From assembly GCF_002300555.2 (NCBI RefSeq), contig NZ_NTHN02000002.1, positions 124,001 through 188,000 on the forward strand: a DNA stretch of 64,000 nt, read 5' to 3'. The translations under genes were made by a program, and so were the position numbers. The stretch is from Alloyangia mangrovi (GTDB lineage: Bacteria; Pseudomonadota; Alphaproteobacteria; Rhodobacterales; Rhodobacteraceae). Shown here one piece after another: positions 1-8,103 of this stretch (its first letter is position 1; each line of letters opens with the position of its first letter). The notes under the pieces are model-generated. The model was not told the DNA's origin and did no database searches. It was given only the letters and a program-made list of their open reading frames with translations.

Positions 1-473
1 CCGAAGGCGGGCCGGGTGCGACGCTGGTGGTGCGCCTGCCGACCACCGAGGCGGACGCCGCGAATGACCCCGCCAAAACCACCTCCGAAGGGGCGGCCGG
101 GCGCGGAGCGGTACTGGTGGTGGATGACGAGGAGGACGTCTCGGACCTCATTCGCGAGATCCTCCTGCGCGACGGCTTCGAGGTGAGTGTGGCAAATTCC
201 GCGGAGGCCGCGCTCGAGCTGCTTGCGACGCGGGACTTCGCGCTGATCCTCACCGACCTCAACATGCCCGGCCTCGGCGGGCGCGGCTTCTACGAGCGGC
301 TCCTGCGCGACCGCCCGGCGGTGGCCCGCCGCATGGGCTTTGTCACCGGCGACACCATGAGCCCGCAGGCCCGGGGCTTTCTCGACGGCGCCGGTCGGCC
401 CTTCCTCGAAAAGCCCATTGCGCCTGACGACCTGCGCCGCCTCGCCCGCGCCATGCTGGAGGGCGGCGCATGA
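1..473 (+). CDS. Hybrid sensor histidine kinase, C-terminal part (end of ATPase domain plus receiver)
   Basis: The reading frame is already open at base 3, so the gene begins upstream of the window. The first residues (EGGPGATLVVRLP) match the closing strand of a histidine-kinase HATPase domain. After a short linker a CheY-like receiver domain follows, with the acidic pair in VVDDEED and the phospho-acceptor Asp in ILTDLNMPG; the conserved Lys is in FLEKPI near the C-terminus. This is therefore the tail of a hybrid kinase, probably membrane bound, rather than a free-standing regulator. Its stop overlaps the start of the response regulator by 4 bases (ATGA), so the two are translationally coupled and likely form one phosphorelay. 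The signal sensed cannot be inferred because the sensor part is missing. Confidence 0.85.
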   Translation, partial: EGGPGATLVVRLPTTEADAANDPAKTTSEGAAGRGAVLVVDDEEDVSDLIREILLRDGFEVSVANSAEAALELLATRDFALILTDLNMPGLGGRGFYERLLRDRPAVARRMGFVTGDTMSPQARGFLDGAGRPFLEKPIAPDDLRRLARAMLEGGA

Positions 474-1168
474 GCGACCATGTCCTCATCTGCGACGACG
501 AGCAGGACCTGCGCGAGATGGTCGGCGAATACCTCGGCAAGCGCGGCTATCGCACGACACTGGCGGGCGGCGCAGACGAGCTGCGCGAGAAGCTGGCGCA
601 GGAGCGGCCCGATCTGATTCTGCTCGACATCAACATGCCCGGCGAGGACGGGCTCTCGGTGCTGCGCAGCCTGCAGGGACCGGAGGCGCCGATGGTCATC
701 ATGCTGACTGCCGCAGGCGAGGTGATCGACCGGGTGGTCGGCCTCGAGATGGGGGCGGACGACTACCTTGCCAAACCCGTGGACCTGCGCGAACTCGCCT
801 CGCGGATAAAAGCGGTGCTGCGCCGCCAGACCTCGGTCCCGGAAGAGGCGCCGCGCGAGCGCACGCGCTTCCGTTTCGGCAAGACATGGCTCGACCTCGA
901 CGCGGCCAAGCTCTTCGACGAGGAGGGCGTCGAGCTGCCGCTCACCGCCATGGAGTTCAACCTGCTCAAGCTCTTCGCCCGCAACCGGGGGCGGGTGCTC
1001 AACCGCGACCAGATCCTCGAAGGGGCGCACGACCGGGCGTGGGATCCCTTCGACCGGTCGATCGACATCCGCATCTCGCGCATCCGCAAGAAGATCGAGG
1101 TGAACCCGGCCAAGCCCGAGGTGATCCGCACCGTGCGCGGCGTAGGTTACATCTACGATCCGGGCTGA
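470..1168 (+). CDS. OmpR-family response regulator
   Basis: A 232-residue two-domain regulator. Residues 1-120 form the receiver, with the acidic pocket in CDDEQD, phospho-acceptor Asp53 in LLDINMPG, the switch Thr80 and Lys102 in AKPVD. Residues about 135-230 form a winged-helix DNA-binding domain ending in IRTVRGVGYIYDPG, the classic OmpR/PhoB C-terminus. The start overlaps the stop of the upstream hybrid kinase, its presumed partner. A phosphotransfer from kinase to this regulator is inferred from that arrangement. The target genes are unknown; the globin that follows after a 92-base gap is one candidate. It resembles TorR/OmpR-like regulators paired with hybrid kinases, but I would not assign a specific symbol. 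Confidence 0.93.
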   Translation: MSDHVLICDDEQDLREMVGEYLGKRGYRTTLAGGADELREKLAQERPDLILLDINMPGEDGLSVLRSLQGPEAPMVIMLTAAGEVIDRVVGLEMGADDYLAKPVDLRELASRIKAVLRRQTSVPEEAPRERTRFRFGKTWLDLDAAKLFDEEGVELPLTAMEFNLLKLFARNRGRVLNRDQILEGAHDRAWDPFDRSIDIRISRIRKKIEVNPAKPEVIRTVRGVGYIYDPG

Positions 1169-1260
1169 TAGAATTGAAACACGCGCGCCGCTTTGCGGAC
1201 ACGCGCGCGAAACACCGAACGGACAGACTGGCTGCATCATCCGACCCATAGGAGAGCGCC

Positions 1261-1698
1261 ATGACCCTGACCCCGCAACATATCACCGACATCCGCCGCA
1301 GCTGGCAGGTGCTGGCCACCGAGGCTGACGCCTTCGCATCCGGCTTCTACGACCAGCTTTTCCGCAGCGACCCCGGCCTCCGGTCGCTCTTTGCCCGCAC
1401 CGATCTGCCCGCGCAGCGCCGCAAGCTGATCGCGGCGATCGGGCTTGTGGTGCGCCATGCCGACGATCTGTCGCCGGTGATCGGCCCGCTCACGGAGCTC
1501 GGCGCCCGGCACCTGGGCTACGGCGTGAAGGACAGCGACTATACCACGGTCGGCGGCGCGCTGATCGAGACCATGGAGGCGCACCTGCAGGAGGCCTTCA
1601 CCCCCGAGGTCCGCGACGCCTGGCTCACTGCTTACGGGGCGGTCGCGGGCACGATGATGGCGGGCGCGCAGGCCGCCGCACCGCGCAAGAGCGCCTGA
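1261..1698 (+). CDS. Single-domain globin (flavohemoglobin/Vitreoscilla type)
   Basis: A 145-residue protein with one globin fold and no reductase domain. The N-terminus (MTLTPQHITDIRRSW) is typical of bacterial single-domain globins; the proximal haem-binding His is in ELGARHLGYGV and the conserved Tyr and Gln/Lys region lies at FYDQLFRSDP. A good ribosome site (ggag) precedes the ATG. Such globins bind O2 and NO in the cytoplasm; the substrate role here is inferred only from the family. It sits downstream of a two-component pair and upstream of a tiny membrane peptide and a cysteine synthase-glutaredoxin fusion, which hints at nitrosative or redox stress but does not prove it. Confidence 0.9.
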   Translation: MTLTPQHITDIRRSWQVLATEADAFASGFYDQLFRSDPGLRSLFARTDLPAQRRKLIAAIGLVVRHADDLSPVIGPLTELGARHLGYGVKDSDYTTVGGALIETMEAHLQEAFTPEVRDAWLTAYGAVAGTMMAGAQAAAPRKSA

Positions 1699-1708
1699 GG
1701 GGGCCGCC

Positions 1709-1840
1709 ATGTCCAACGCTCCCTCCCCCTCGATCCCACTCGCCGCAGTCAAGGTGGCGGGCCTGCGCAGGCTCCTCGCTGCCGCGGTGCTCGCCTCGGC
1801 CTTTGGGGTCTTCGCCCATTGCCTGCTTCCGCTCCTCTGA
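1709..1840 (+). CDS. Putative 43-residue membrane peptide
   Basis: A short frame starting 10 bases after the globin stop. It has a basic stretch (KVAGLRR) followed by one hydrophobic helix of about 20 residues (residues 21-43) ending at the C-terminus, the look of a single-pass small membrane protein with its N-terminus in the cytoplasm. The ribosome site is weak (gggggcc). It ends 26 bases before the cysteine synthase fusion. I do not recognise a family. It may be a real small protein of the globin operon or a chance frame in GC-rich DNA. Confidence 0.4.
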   Translation: MSNAPSPSIPLAAVKVAGLRRLLAAAVLASAFGVFAHCLLPLL

Positions 1841-1866
1841 GCGCCTTTCGAACAAGGAGTTTCCCG

Positions 1867-3366
1867 ATGACCAGAGCGTTTCAGAACATCCTCGAGGCCG
1901 TCGGCAACACGCCCATCGTCCGGATCACCAAGCTCGCGCCCGAGGGCGTCGAGCTCTACGTCAAGCTCGAGGCTTTCAACCCCATGGGCTCGGTCAAGGA
2001 CCGGCTGGCACTGGGGATCGTCGAGGCGGCCGAAGCCGACGGCTCGCTGCAACCCGGGCAGACCGTGGTCGAGGCGACCAGCGGAAACACCGGCATCGGA
2101 CTTGCCATGGTCTGCGCCGCCAAGGGCTATCCGCTGGTGGTCACCATGGCCGAGAGCTTCAGCATCGAGCGCCGCAAGCTGATGCGCTTTCTCGGGGCGA
2201 AGGTCATTCTCACCCCGGCCTCGGAAAAGGGCTCGGGGATGATCGCCAAGGCGCGCGAGCTGGCCGAGAAGCACGGCTGGTTCCTCGCCCGGCAGTTCGA
2301 GAACGAGGCCGGGCCCGACATTCATTCGCGCACCACGGCGCAGGAGATCCTCGACTGCTTCGACGATGCGCCGCTCGACTACTGGGTCAGCGGCTTCGGG
2401 ACCGGCGGCACGCTCAAGGGCGTCGCACGCCGGCTGAAGGCGGAAAGCCCGGATACGAAGATCATCGCCGCCGAGCCCGACAATTCCGCGCTGCTCGCCT
2501 CGGGCTGGTGCCAGCCCTACAACGCCGACGGCTCGCCCGCCGCCAGTCATCCCGCCTTTCGCCCCCACCTGATGCAGGGCTGGTCACCCGACTTCGTGCC
2601 GAAGCTGGTCGACGACGTTATGCAAGAGGACTGGATCGACGCGCTGCAGCCGGTGGCCGGGGCCGATGCCATGACCTGCGCGCAGGATCTGGCGCGCTAC
2701 GAGGGCATCCTCTGTGGCACCTCGGGCGGTGCGACCTTTGCCGCCGCGCTCGAGGTGGCGCGGCGCGCGCCCGAGGGATCGCGCATCCTCGCCATGCTGC
2801 CCGACACCGGCGAGCGCTATCTCTCGACACCGCTCTTCGCCGAAATCGAGGAGGTGATGAACGCCGAAGAACTGGACATCGCCGCCTCGACCCCGCGCTT
2901 CCGCTTCGACGCCGCCGCCAGCGCCCCCGCCCCGCAGGCCGCGCCCGTCGCGGCGAGCGAGGAGGCGAAAGCGGACCTCGAGGCGCTGATCTCGGACCCC
3001 GCGCAGCCGGTGGTCTTCTTCGCGCTGGAATGGTGCGAGTTCTGCTGGTCGGTGCGCAAGCTCTTCGCCGCGGCTGGGATCGAATACCTATCCGTCGACC
3101 TCGACGGCGCCGCCTACCGTGAGGACGACCGCGGCGGCGCCTTGCGCAAGGCGCTGGCCGAGAGGACCGGCGCGGTCACCATCCCGCAGATCTTCATCGG
3201 CGGCAAACATGTCGGCGGCGCCACCGAGACTTTCGACGCCTTCAACAGCGGCGCGCTGCAGGAGATGCTGGCCGCCGAGGGCCGGGAGGTGCATACCGAG
3301 GGCATCGGCAATGCCTACGGCTTCCTGCCGGCCTGGCTGCACCCGCGCAAGCCGGCCACCGCCTGA
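1867..3366 (+). CDS. Cysteine synthase (PLP) fused to a C-terminal glutaredoxin domain
   Basis: A 499-residue fusion. Residues 1 to about 335 are a fold-type II PLP enzyme of the O-acetylserine sulfhydrylase/cystathionine beta-synthase family: PLP lysine Lys44 in GSVKDRLA, the substrate loop TSGNTGIG near 71-78, a glycine-rich phosphate loop (GTGGTLKG), and LPDTGERYLST near the end of the domain. An Ala/Pro-rich linker (about 338-378) leads to a glutaredoxin domain with the dithiol motif C390-E-F-C393 and the cis-proline segment IPQIFIGG near 439. The start chosen at 1867 has an aaggag site 8 bases upstream and gives the normal N-terminus (FQNILEAVGNTPIVR). The expected reaction is cysteine formation from O-acetylserine and sulfide; the attached dithiol domain suggests glutathione-linked reduction of the sulfur donor or of the enzyme. 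The last point is inference. Confidence 0.9.
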   Translation: MTRAFQNILEAVGNTPIVRITKLAPEGVELYVKLEAFNPMGSVKDRLALGIVEAAEADGSLQPGQTVVEATSGNTGIGLAMVCAAKGYPLVVTMAESFSIERRKLMRFLGAKVILTPASEKGSGMIAKARELAEKHGWFLARQFENEAGPDIHSRTTAQEILDCFDDAPLDYWVSGFGTGGTLKGVARRLKAESPDTKIIAAEPDNSALLASGWCQPYNADGSPAASHPAFRPHLMQGWSPDFVPKLVDDVMQEDWIDALQPVAGADAMTCAQDLARYEGILCGTSGGATFAAALEVARRAPEGSRILAMLPDTGERYLSTPLFAEIEEVMNAEELDIAASTPRFRFDAAASAPAPQAAPVAASEEAKADLEALISDPAQPVVFFALEWCEFCWSVRKLFAAAGIEYLSVDLDGAAYREDDRGGALRKALAERTGAVTIPQIFIGGKHVGGATETFDAFNSGALQEMLAAEGREVHTEGIGNAYGFLPAWLHPRKPATA

Positions 3367-3378
3367 GGAGGAGAGACG

Positions 3379-4653
3379 ATGGAACAGGTCAGCACCCAAC
3401 CTCAGGCGGAGCCGGGCCGCTACCGCTGGATCATCGTCGGCGCCGCCTCGGTGGTGCTTGCGGTGGCCATGGGACAGCTTGTCAACGGGCTCTCGGCCTT
3501 CTTCACGCCGCTCGAACAGAGCGAGGGATGGAGCCGGGGCGACATCGCCCTGATCAACTCGGCGGGGCTGATCGGGCTCGCGGTCGGCGGTATCGCCATG
3601 GGCTGGCTCGCCGACCGGGTGGAGACGCGCAAGGTTGTGCTGGCCGGGACCGTGGTCACCGGGCTCTGCGTCACCGCGGCGGGCTTTGCCACCACCCTCT
3701 GGCAGCTCTACGCGCTGTTCTTCGTGGCCGGCGCACTCGGCGGCGGGGCGCTCTTCGCGCCGCTCTTCGCCCTGGTCGGGAGCTGGTTCCGCACCGGCGC
3801 GGGGCTGGCGATCGGCATCGTCTCGGCCGGGCAGGCCATGGGGCAGGGCGGCATCCCGCTCGCCAATGCCATGCTGATCGAGGCACTTGGTTGGCGCGGC
3901 GCCTTCGTGGCCATCGGGATCGCCTCGCTGCTCATCATGGTGCCGCTGGCGCTGCTGGCCCGCGCACCGGCGCCCGTGGAGGGCGCCGGCGCCCAGACCG
4001 AGGAAGACGCGCCCGCCGTGCGCCCCGCCGTCGTGGTGGTGCTGATGAGCCTTGGCGTCATCTTCTGCTGCGCGCTCATGTCGGTGCCGCTCATGCACCT
4101 TGCGCCTCTGGTCGAGCTTTGCGGGGCCACCGGTCCCGAGGCCGGAGGCGTGCTCTTCGTGATGATGCTGACCGCCATCGCCGGGCGTGTCGCCTTCGGC
4201 AAGCTGGCGGACGTGATCGGTGCTCTGCCCGCCTACCTCGCGGCGAGCGCTTGGCAGACGGCGCTGGTCTACGTCTTCATCCAGATCGACGAAATCGGAC
4301 TCTTCTATCTTTTCGCGCCGATCTACGGCTTCGGCTACGCTGGGGTGATGACCGGGGTGCTGACCACAATCCGCGCGCTGATCCCAGCGTATTGCCGGGC
4401 TGGGGCGAGCGGCATCATCATCGCCTTTGCCTGGGGTGGTCACGGGCTGGGCGGCTGGCTCGGGGGTCTCTTCTTCGACCGGACCGGCAGCTACGACCTG
4501 ACCTTCGGCGTGGCGGCGCTGGCGGGGCTGGCGAACCTCGCGCTGCTCCTCACCCTCGGGGCTCTGGTGCTGCGCGGCAAGTCTACGCCCCCCCGCGCGG
4601 CAGGTGTCGGCCCGACCCGTCTAGGGCTTCTGCACCGGAACCCGCGGCGGTGA
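3379..4653 (+). CDS. MFS transporter (OFA/monocarboxylate-like)
   Basis: About 424 residues with two blocks of six hydrophobic segments, a cytoplasmic loop (about residues 195-212) between them, and the MFS signature GWLADRVETRK after helix 2. The helix 4-5 glycine-rich stretch and overall order resemble the oxalate/formate antiporter and monocarboxylate branch, so a small organic acid is a plausible substrate. It begins 12 bases after the cysteine synthase fusion with a gaggag ribosome site. Anomaly: the last 33 bases overlap the convergent PQ-loop gene, and the tail runs through a C7 tract (4588-4594). Removing one C would give a stop at about 4621-4623 and a shorter tail, so the C-terminus as sequenced is doubtful. 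Confidence 0.88.
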   Translation: MEQVSTQPQAEPGRYRWIIVGAASVVLAVAMGQLVNGLSAFFTPLEQSEGWSRGDIALINSAGLIGLAVGGIAMGWLADRVETRKVVLAGTVVTGLCVTAAGFATTLWQLYALFFVAGALGGGALFAPLFALVGSWFRTGAGLAIGIVSAGQAMGQGGIPLANAMLIEALGWRGAFVAIGIASLLIMVPLALLARAPAPVEGAGAQTEEDAPAVRPAVVVVLMSLGVIFCCALMSVPLMHLAPLVELCGATGPEAGGVLFVMMLTAIAGRVAFGKLADVIGALPAYLAASAWQTALVYVFIQIDEIGLFYLFAPIYGFGYAGVMTGVLTTIRALIPAYCRAGASGIIIAFAWGGHGLGGWLGGLFFDRTGSYDLTFGVAALAGLANLALLLTLGALVLRGKSTPPRAAGVGPTRLGLLHRNPRR

Positions 4654-4968
4654 CACGCCGCGCAGGGCCGTCGCGCGAAGCGGCGGCCCATCCCAGTCAA
4701 GGGTGTGGGTGTAACGCACCACCAGACTGGCATCCACGGCGATGACCATGGAATTCAGCGCGTAGAGCCAGACGATCGGCGGCAGCACCCCTGTCTCGTG
4801 CCAGATCAGCAGCTTCGAGGCGACCCCGCAAAGATAGCCGAAGCCGATCACCAGCACGAAGGGCAGGCTCTTTCCTCGCGCTTCCTGCAGGCGGATCATC
4901 TTGTAGATCGAACAGTACCAACCGGTCGAGAATGCGACCAGCATGATGGCTTCCAATACGTCCGACAT
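4621..4968 (-). CDS. Small PQ-loop/SemiSWEET-like membrane protein
   Basis: A 115-residue protein with three hydrophobic segments. The first contains FSTGWYCSIYKMIRLQEARGKSLPF, which resembles the PQ-loop pattern (aromatic/proline position, then Lys/Arg, then RGKSLPF) of SemiSWEET-type half transporters, though the PQ dipeptide is degenerate (CS). The third segment (ALNSMVIAVDASLVVRY) matches a widely distributed conserved protein of this length. The last ~20 residues are polar. The start is preceded by cggag. It is convergent with the MFS gene and overlaps its end. A role as a small transporter or membrane scaffold is inference. Confidence 0.7.
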   Translation of the reverse strand: MSDVLEAIMLVAFSTGWYCSIYKMIRLQEARGKSLPFVLVIGFGYLCGVASKLLIWHETGVLPPIVWLYALNSMVIAVDASLVVRYTHTLDWDGPPLRATALRGVSPPRVPVQKP

Positions 4969-4988
4969 GACAGCACTCCGTGAGTTCG

Positions 4989-5011
4989 GAGACCGCGTCC
5001 CACGCGGTCTC
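4989..5011. other. Perfect 10-bp hairpin upstream of the PQ-loop gene
   Basis: GAGACCGCGT and ACGCGGTCTC form a perfect 10-bp stem around a 3-base loop, 20 bases before the minus-strand ATG at 4968. There is no T-run on either side, so it is not a standard intrinsic terminator. It could be an operator or a leader structure for the small membrane-protein gene. Confidence 0.45.
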
Positions 5012-5077
5012 GCGGGAAATACGAGAAGCGTGGGGAGCGATTGTTGCAGGACTCTTTGAATTTGTCGGATAGCGGAA

Positions 5078-5115
5078 TTTGCGGCGGCCCTGCCCCCGGG
5101 GATGCCCGCCGCAAA
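5078..5115 (-). terminator. Hairpin after dctM
   Basis: TTTGCGGCGG (5078-5087) pairs with CCGCCGCAAA (5106-5115), giving a 10-bp GC-rich stem 21 bases downstream of the dctM stop on the minus strand. It is followed by a short AT-rich stretch but no long T-run. It most likely ends or protects the TRAP transporter transcript. Confidence 0.5.
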
Positions 5116-5136
5116 CGCATGTCGCTGCGTGGACGC

Positions 5137-6441
5137 TCAGAGCATCCCGGCGGCGCGCGGCAGCCAGAGCACGAGGTCCGGCACGAAGGTCAGCACCAGC
5201 AGCAATGCCACGAGGATTGCCAGGAACACCCAGACCTCGCGGATCATCTCGCTCACCGGGATGCCGTTCAGCGCCTTGATGATGAAGAGCAATATCCCGT
5301 ATGGCGGGGTGATCAGCCCGATCATCATGTTGAAGACCAGCACCACCCCTAGGTGTGTCAGGTCTATCCCCAGCGCCGCGGCCGAGGGTAGGAACAGTGG
5401 GGTGACCACCAGCATGATGGTCGAGACATCCAGGAAACAGCCCATCGCGAGATAGAGAAGGTTGAGCAGGATCAGCAACTGGATGGCGCTCAGGTCCATG
5501 CTGTCGAAGAAGGCGAAGACGCTCGCGGGGACCCGCTCGACGGTAATCACGTAGTTGAAGATGAAGGCACCGCAAAGGACGATGGTGACCACCGCGGTGG
5601 TGCGCACGGTGGCGCGGACCACATCTAGGAACGCGCGCAGGCCCAGCACCCGGTAGGCGAATGCCGACAGCAGCAGCGCGTAGAAGGCCGAGACGGCGGC
5701 GGCCTCGGTCGGGGTGAAGACGCCGGTGTAGATGCCGCCCAGCAGGATCGCCGGCATCATCAGCGCCGGGGCGGCGCGCAGGAAGACGAGCGGGAAGCTG
5801 CGCCAGGGGATCGCCGCCTCGACCGGGAAGCCCCGGACCTTGGCCATGATCATCACCGAGACGCCCAGCACCACGACCAGAAGCAGCGCCGGCACCACAC
5901 CGCCGAGGAAGAGTGCCCCGACCGAGGTCGAGGAGATCAGCGCGTAGAACACCATGGGGATCGAGGGCGGGAAAATCGGCCCGATCACCGCCGAGGTCGC
6001 GGTGATCGCCCCGGCAAAGCCCCGGGGATAGCGCCCGTCCTTGGTCATCATGTCGGTGATCACCTTGCCGACCCCCGCCGCGTCCGAGATCGCCGACCCC
6101 GACATGCCCGAGAAGATCAGCGAAGTCAGGATGTTGACCTGCGCCAGCCCGCCCGGAACCCGGCCCACCAGCGCCAATGCGAAGGTCAGCAGCCGGTCCG
6201 ACACCTTGCCCGCGTTCATGATGTTGGCGGCGAAGATGAACAGCGGCACCGCCAGCGCGACGAAGTTGCCGAAGACCCCGTTCAGCACGTTCTCAGCCGC
6301 GAGCCCGATGTCGCGCCCGGCCATCAGCAGGTAGAAGACGCTCGAGACGATCATCGCGAGGCCCATGGGAAGCCCGGCCACGGTGATCATGACCAGCAGC
6401 CCGATCATCAGCAGCAGGGCGTTGTCGGCGAAGAAGTCCAT
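5137..6441 (-). CDS. dctM: TRAP transporter large permease (DctM type)
   Basis: 434 residues with about twelve hydrophobic segments and the DctM-family hallmarks: LVMITVAGLPMGLAM near the N-terminus, the SGSAISDAAGVGKV loop and FPPSIPMVFYA in the middle, and LITPPYGILLF near the C-terminus. This is the ion-coupled transport subunit of a tripartite periplasmic transporter in the inner membrane. It follows the small permease by 27 bases and is the last gene of the dctP-dctQ-dctM operon. The substrate is set by the binding protein and is probably an organic acid or sugar acid, as suggested by the divergent lyase gene. Confidence 0.95.
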   Translation of the reverse strand: MDFFADNALLLMIGLLVMITVAGLPMGLAMIVSSVFYLLMAGRDIGLAAENVLNGVFGNFVALAVPLFIFAANIMNAGKVSDRLLTFALALVGRVPGGLAQVNILTSLIFSGMSGSAISDAAGVGKVITDMMTKDGRYPRGFAGAITATSAVIGPIFPPSIPMVFYALISSTSVGALFLGGVVPALLLVVVLGVSVMIMAKVRGFPVEAAIPWRSFPLVFLRAAPALMMPAILLGGIYTGVFTPTEAAAVSAFYALLLSAFAYRVLGLRAFLDVVRATVRTTAVVTIVLCGAFIFNYVITVERVPASVFAFFDSMDLSAIQLLILLNLLYLAMGCFLDVSTIMLVVTPLFLPSAAALGIDLTHLGVVLVFNMMIGLITPPYGILLFIIKALNGIPVSEMIREVWVFLAILVALLLVLTFVPDLVLWLPRAAGML

Positions 6442-6468
6442 AGAGTTCCCTTGAAGCAGGAGGCGGAG

Positions 6469-7005
6469 TCAGAGGGCGTCGCGCCAGCGCGGCCCGAAGA
6501 GGCGCAGCAGGCGCCCGGCCATCTTCAGCGAGAGGCCGGCGACGAAGAGCAGGTAGCAGCCGTAAATCCAGTGCATGGGAATCCGCAGCACCGGGCTCTT
6601 CTTCCGGGTGAGAAAGTCGAGGTAGTCGAGGGTCGGCAGAAAGAGCAGGCCAAAGGCGATGAGCGCGACGATCATGGTGAAGATCGCCATCACCCGCTGC
6701 GTCTTCGGCGAGACCACGTCGTAGACCACGTCGAAGGTCACATGCTCGCGGATCGGCACGAGGAAGGCGGCTGCCCAGAACACCGTCCAGATGAAGGCGA
6801 TCATGACGAACTCCTCCGACCAGACCAGCGGCGTGCCCATCACGTAGCGGAAGAAAATCTGCACGATGAAGCCGCAGAAAGCGGCGAGGAACATCACGAT
6901 ACCGATGGCATCGGCCGCCCGCGAGAGCAGGCGGCCAAGCGTGTCCAGAGCGCCGGCGCGCGGGGCGCCGGTCTCGGGGGCCGTATGGTCCGTCACGCGG
7001 ATCAC
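6469..7005 (-). CDS. dctQ: TRAP transporter small permease (DctQ type)
   Basis: 178 residues with four predicted membrane helices and the conserved DctQ segment FRYVMGTPLVWSEEF in the loop after helix 2. Small permeases pair with DctM to receive the binding protein. The GTG start overlaps the stop of the binding-protein gene (GTGA, 7002-7005), so translation is coupled. A second in-frame GTG occurs three codons later, but the overlapping one fits operon structure best. Confidence 0.92.
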   Translation of the reverse strand: MIRVTDHTAPETGAPRAGALDTLGRLLSRAADAIGIVMFLAAFCGFIVQIFFRYVMGTPLVWSEEFVMIAFIWTVFWAAAFLVPIREHVTFDVVYDVVSPKTQRVMAIFTMIVALIAFGLLFLPTLDYLDFLTRKKSPVLRIPMHWIYGCYLLFVAGLSLKMAGRLLRLFGPRWRDAL

Positions 7006-7991
7006 TCCGCCAGGGCGTTGATCTTCTCGGCCCAGCCCTCAGGCCAGTCGGCCGAGCGGTCGGAGCTGAAGTAAACCTCCTGCACGTGGCTGCGGAAGGC
7101 GTCCACGTCGGGTTCGGTGACTTGCAGCCCCTCGGACTTGAAGAAGTCCACCAGCCGCTCCTCGTTGGCCACGCGCTCGGCGTTGTTCCAGTCGCAGGAG
7201 GCGACGGCGGCCTCGGTCATCGCGGTTTTTTCCTCGTCCGAGAGCTTGTCCCAGGTCTCGTTATTGATCGCGATATTGATCCCGTCGACAAGGTGGCTGG
7301 TCAGCACGATCTGCTCGGTGACCTCGTAGAACTTCGCGGCCTCGACGGTGGGCAGCGGGTTGTCCTGCGCGTCGATGGTGCCGGTCTGCAGGCCCAGGTA
7401 GACCTCGCCGAAGGGCAGCGGCGTCGGCGCGGCGCCAAGCGCGCTGCCGAGGAACAGCCAGGCGTCGGAGCCGGGCATGCGCAGCTTGAGCCCTGCGAGA
7501 TCCTCCGGCGTGGTCACGTCGCGGGCCTTGCGCAGGTTCAGCTGGCGGGTGCCCAGATAGCAGGTGTCGAGCAACTGCACGTCCATCTCGTCCGAGACGG
7601 TCTGCTTGAACTCGGCACCGATGTCCGAGTTCAGGAAGGCGCGGTAGTGTTCGGGGCTCTGGAACAGGTAGCCCGCGGTCAGAAGCCCGTAGGCGGGGAT
7701 CGCGTCGGCAATCAGCTGGTAGGACAGGTAGGTCATCTCGGCGTTGCCCCGCTGCAGCGCGTCGAGATCGGCGCCCTGCGCGAAAAGCGAGCCGGAATCA
7801 TAGAGCTGCACGTCGAAGCGGCCGGGCACGCGGGCCTCGAGCTCGTCCTTGAACACCTGCATCGCCTTCGTGTGCAGGTCGGTCGGCACCGAAGCGGTGG
7901 TGTACTTGATCTCGATCTGGTCGGCGGCGAGCGCCGGGGTCACCAGCGCCGTGCCAAGGGCAAGCGCGGTCAGCGTGCGTGTGAATGTCAT
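7002..7991 (-). CDS. dctP: TRAP transporter substrate-binding protein (DctP type)
   Basis: 329 residues. A Sec signal peptide (residues 1-22, ending PALAA) is followed by a DctP fold. The conserved ligand arginine lies in GLKLRMPGSDAW and the family motif FGEVYLGLQTGTIDAQDNP is present near residue 200; this region contacts the carboxylate of most TRAP ligands. It acts in the periplasm. It is the first gene of the operon and starts 190 bases from the divergent lyase gene, sharing an AT-rich control region with it. The lyase and GntR neighbours suggest a keto-acid, sugar acid or sialic-like ligand; that is inference. Confidence 0.94.
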   Translation of the reverse strand: MTFTRTLTALALGTALVTPALAADQIEIKYTTASVPTDLHTKAMQVFKDELEARVPGRFDVQLYDSGSLFAQGADLDALQRGNAEMTYLSYQLIADAIPAYGLLTAGYLFQSPEHYRAFLNSDIGAEFKQTVSDEMDVQLLDTCYLGTRQLNLRKARDVTTPEDLAGLKLRMPGSDAWLFLGSALGAAPTPLPFGEVYLGLQTGTIDAQDNPLPTVEAAKFYEVTEQIVLTSHLVDGINIAINNETWDKLSDEEKTAMTEAAVASCDWNNAERVANEERLVDFFKSEGLQVTEPDVDAFRSHVQEVYFSSDRSADWPEGWAEKINALAE

Positions 7992-8103
7992 GTCAGTCCT
8001 CCCTGAATTCCGTTTAAGGATTTTCGCCGCTTTGCCAATGGCCGGACCCTCCTCCGACGGCGATTGCAGCAGACTTTACAAAGGGGAAGGCCTTATGTAA
8101 ACA

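Noticed and set aside
3088-4443. A 451-codon minus-strand open frame opposite the MFS gene
   Set aside because: Low-complexity His/Arg/Gln-rich translation and full overlap with a transporter gene with intact motifs.
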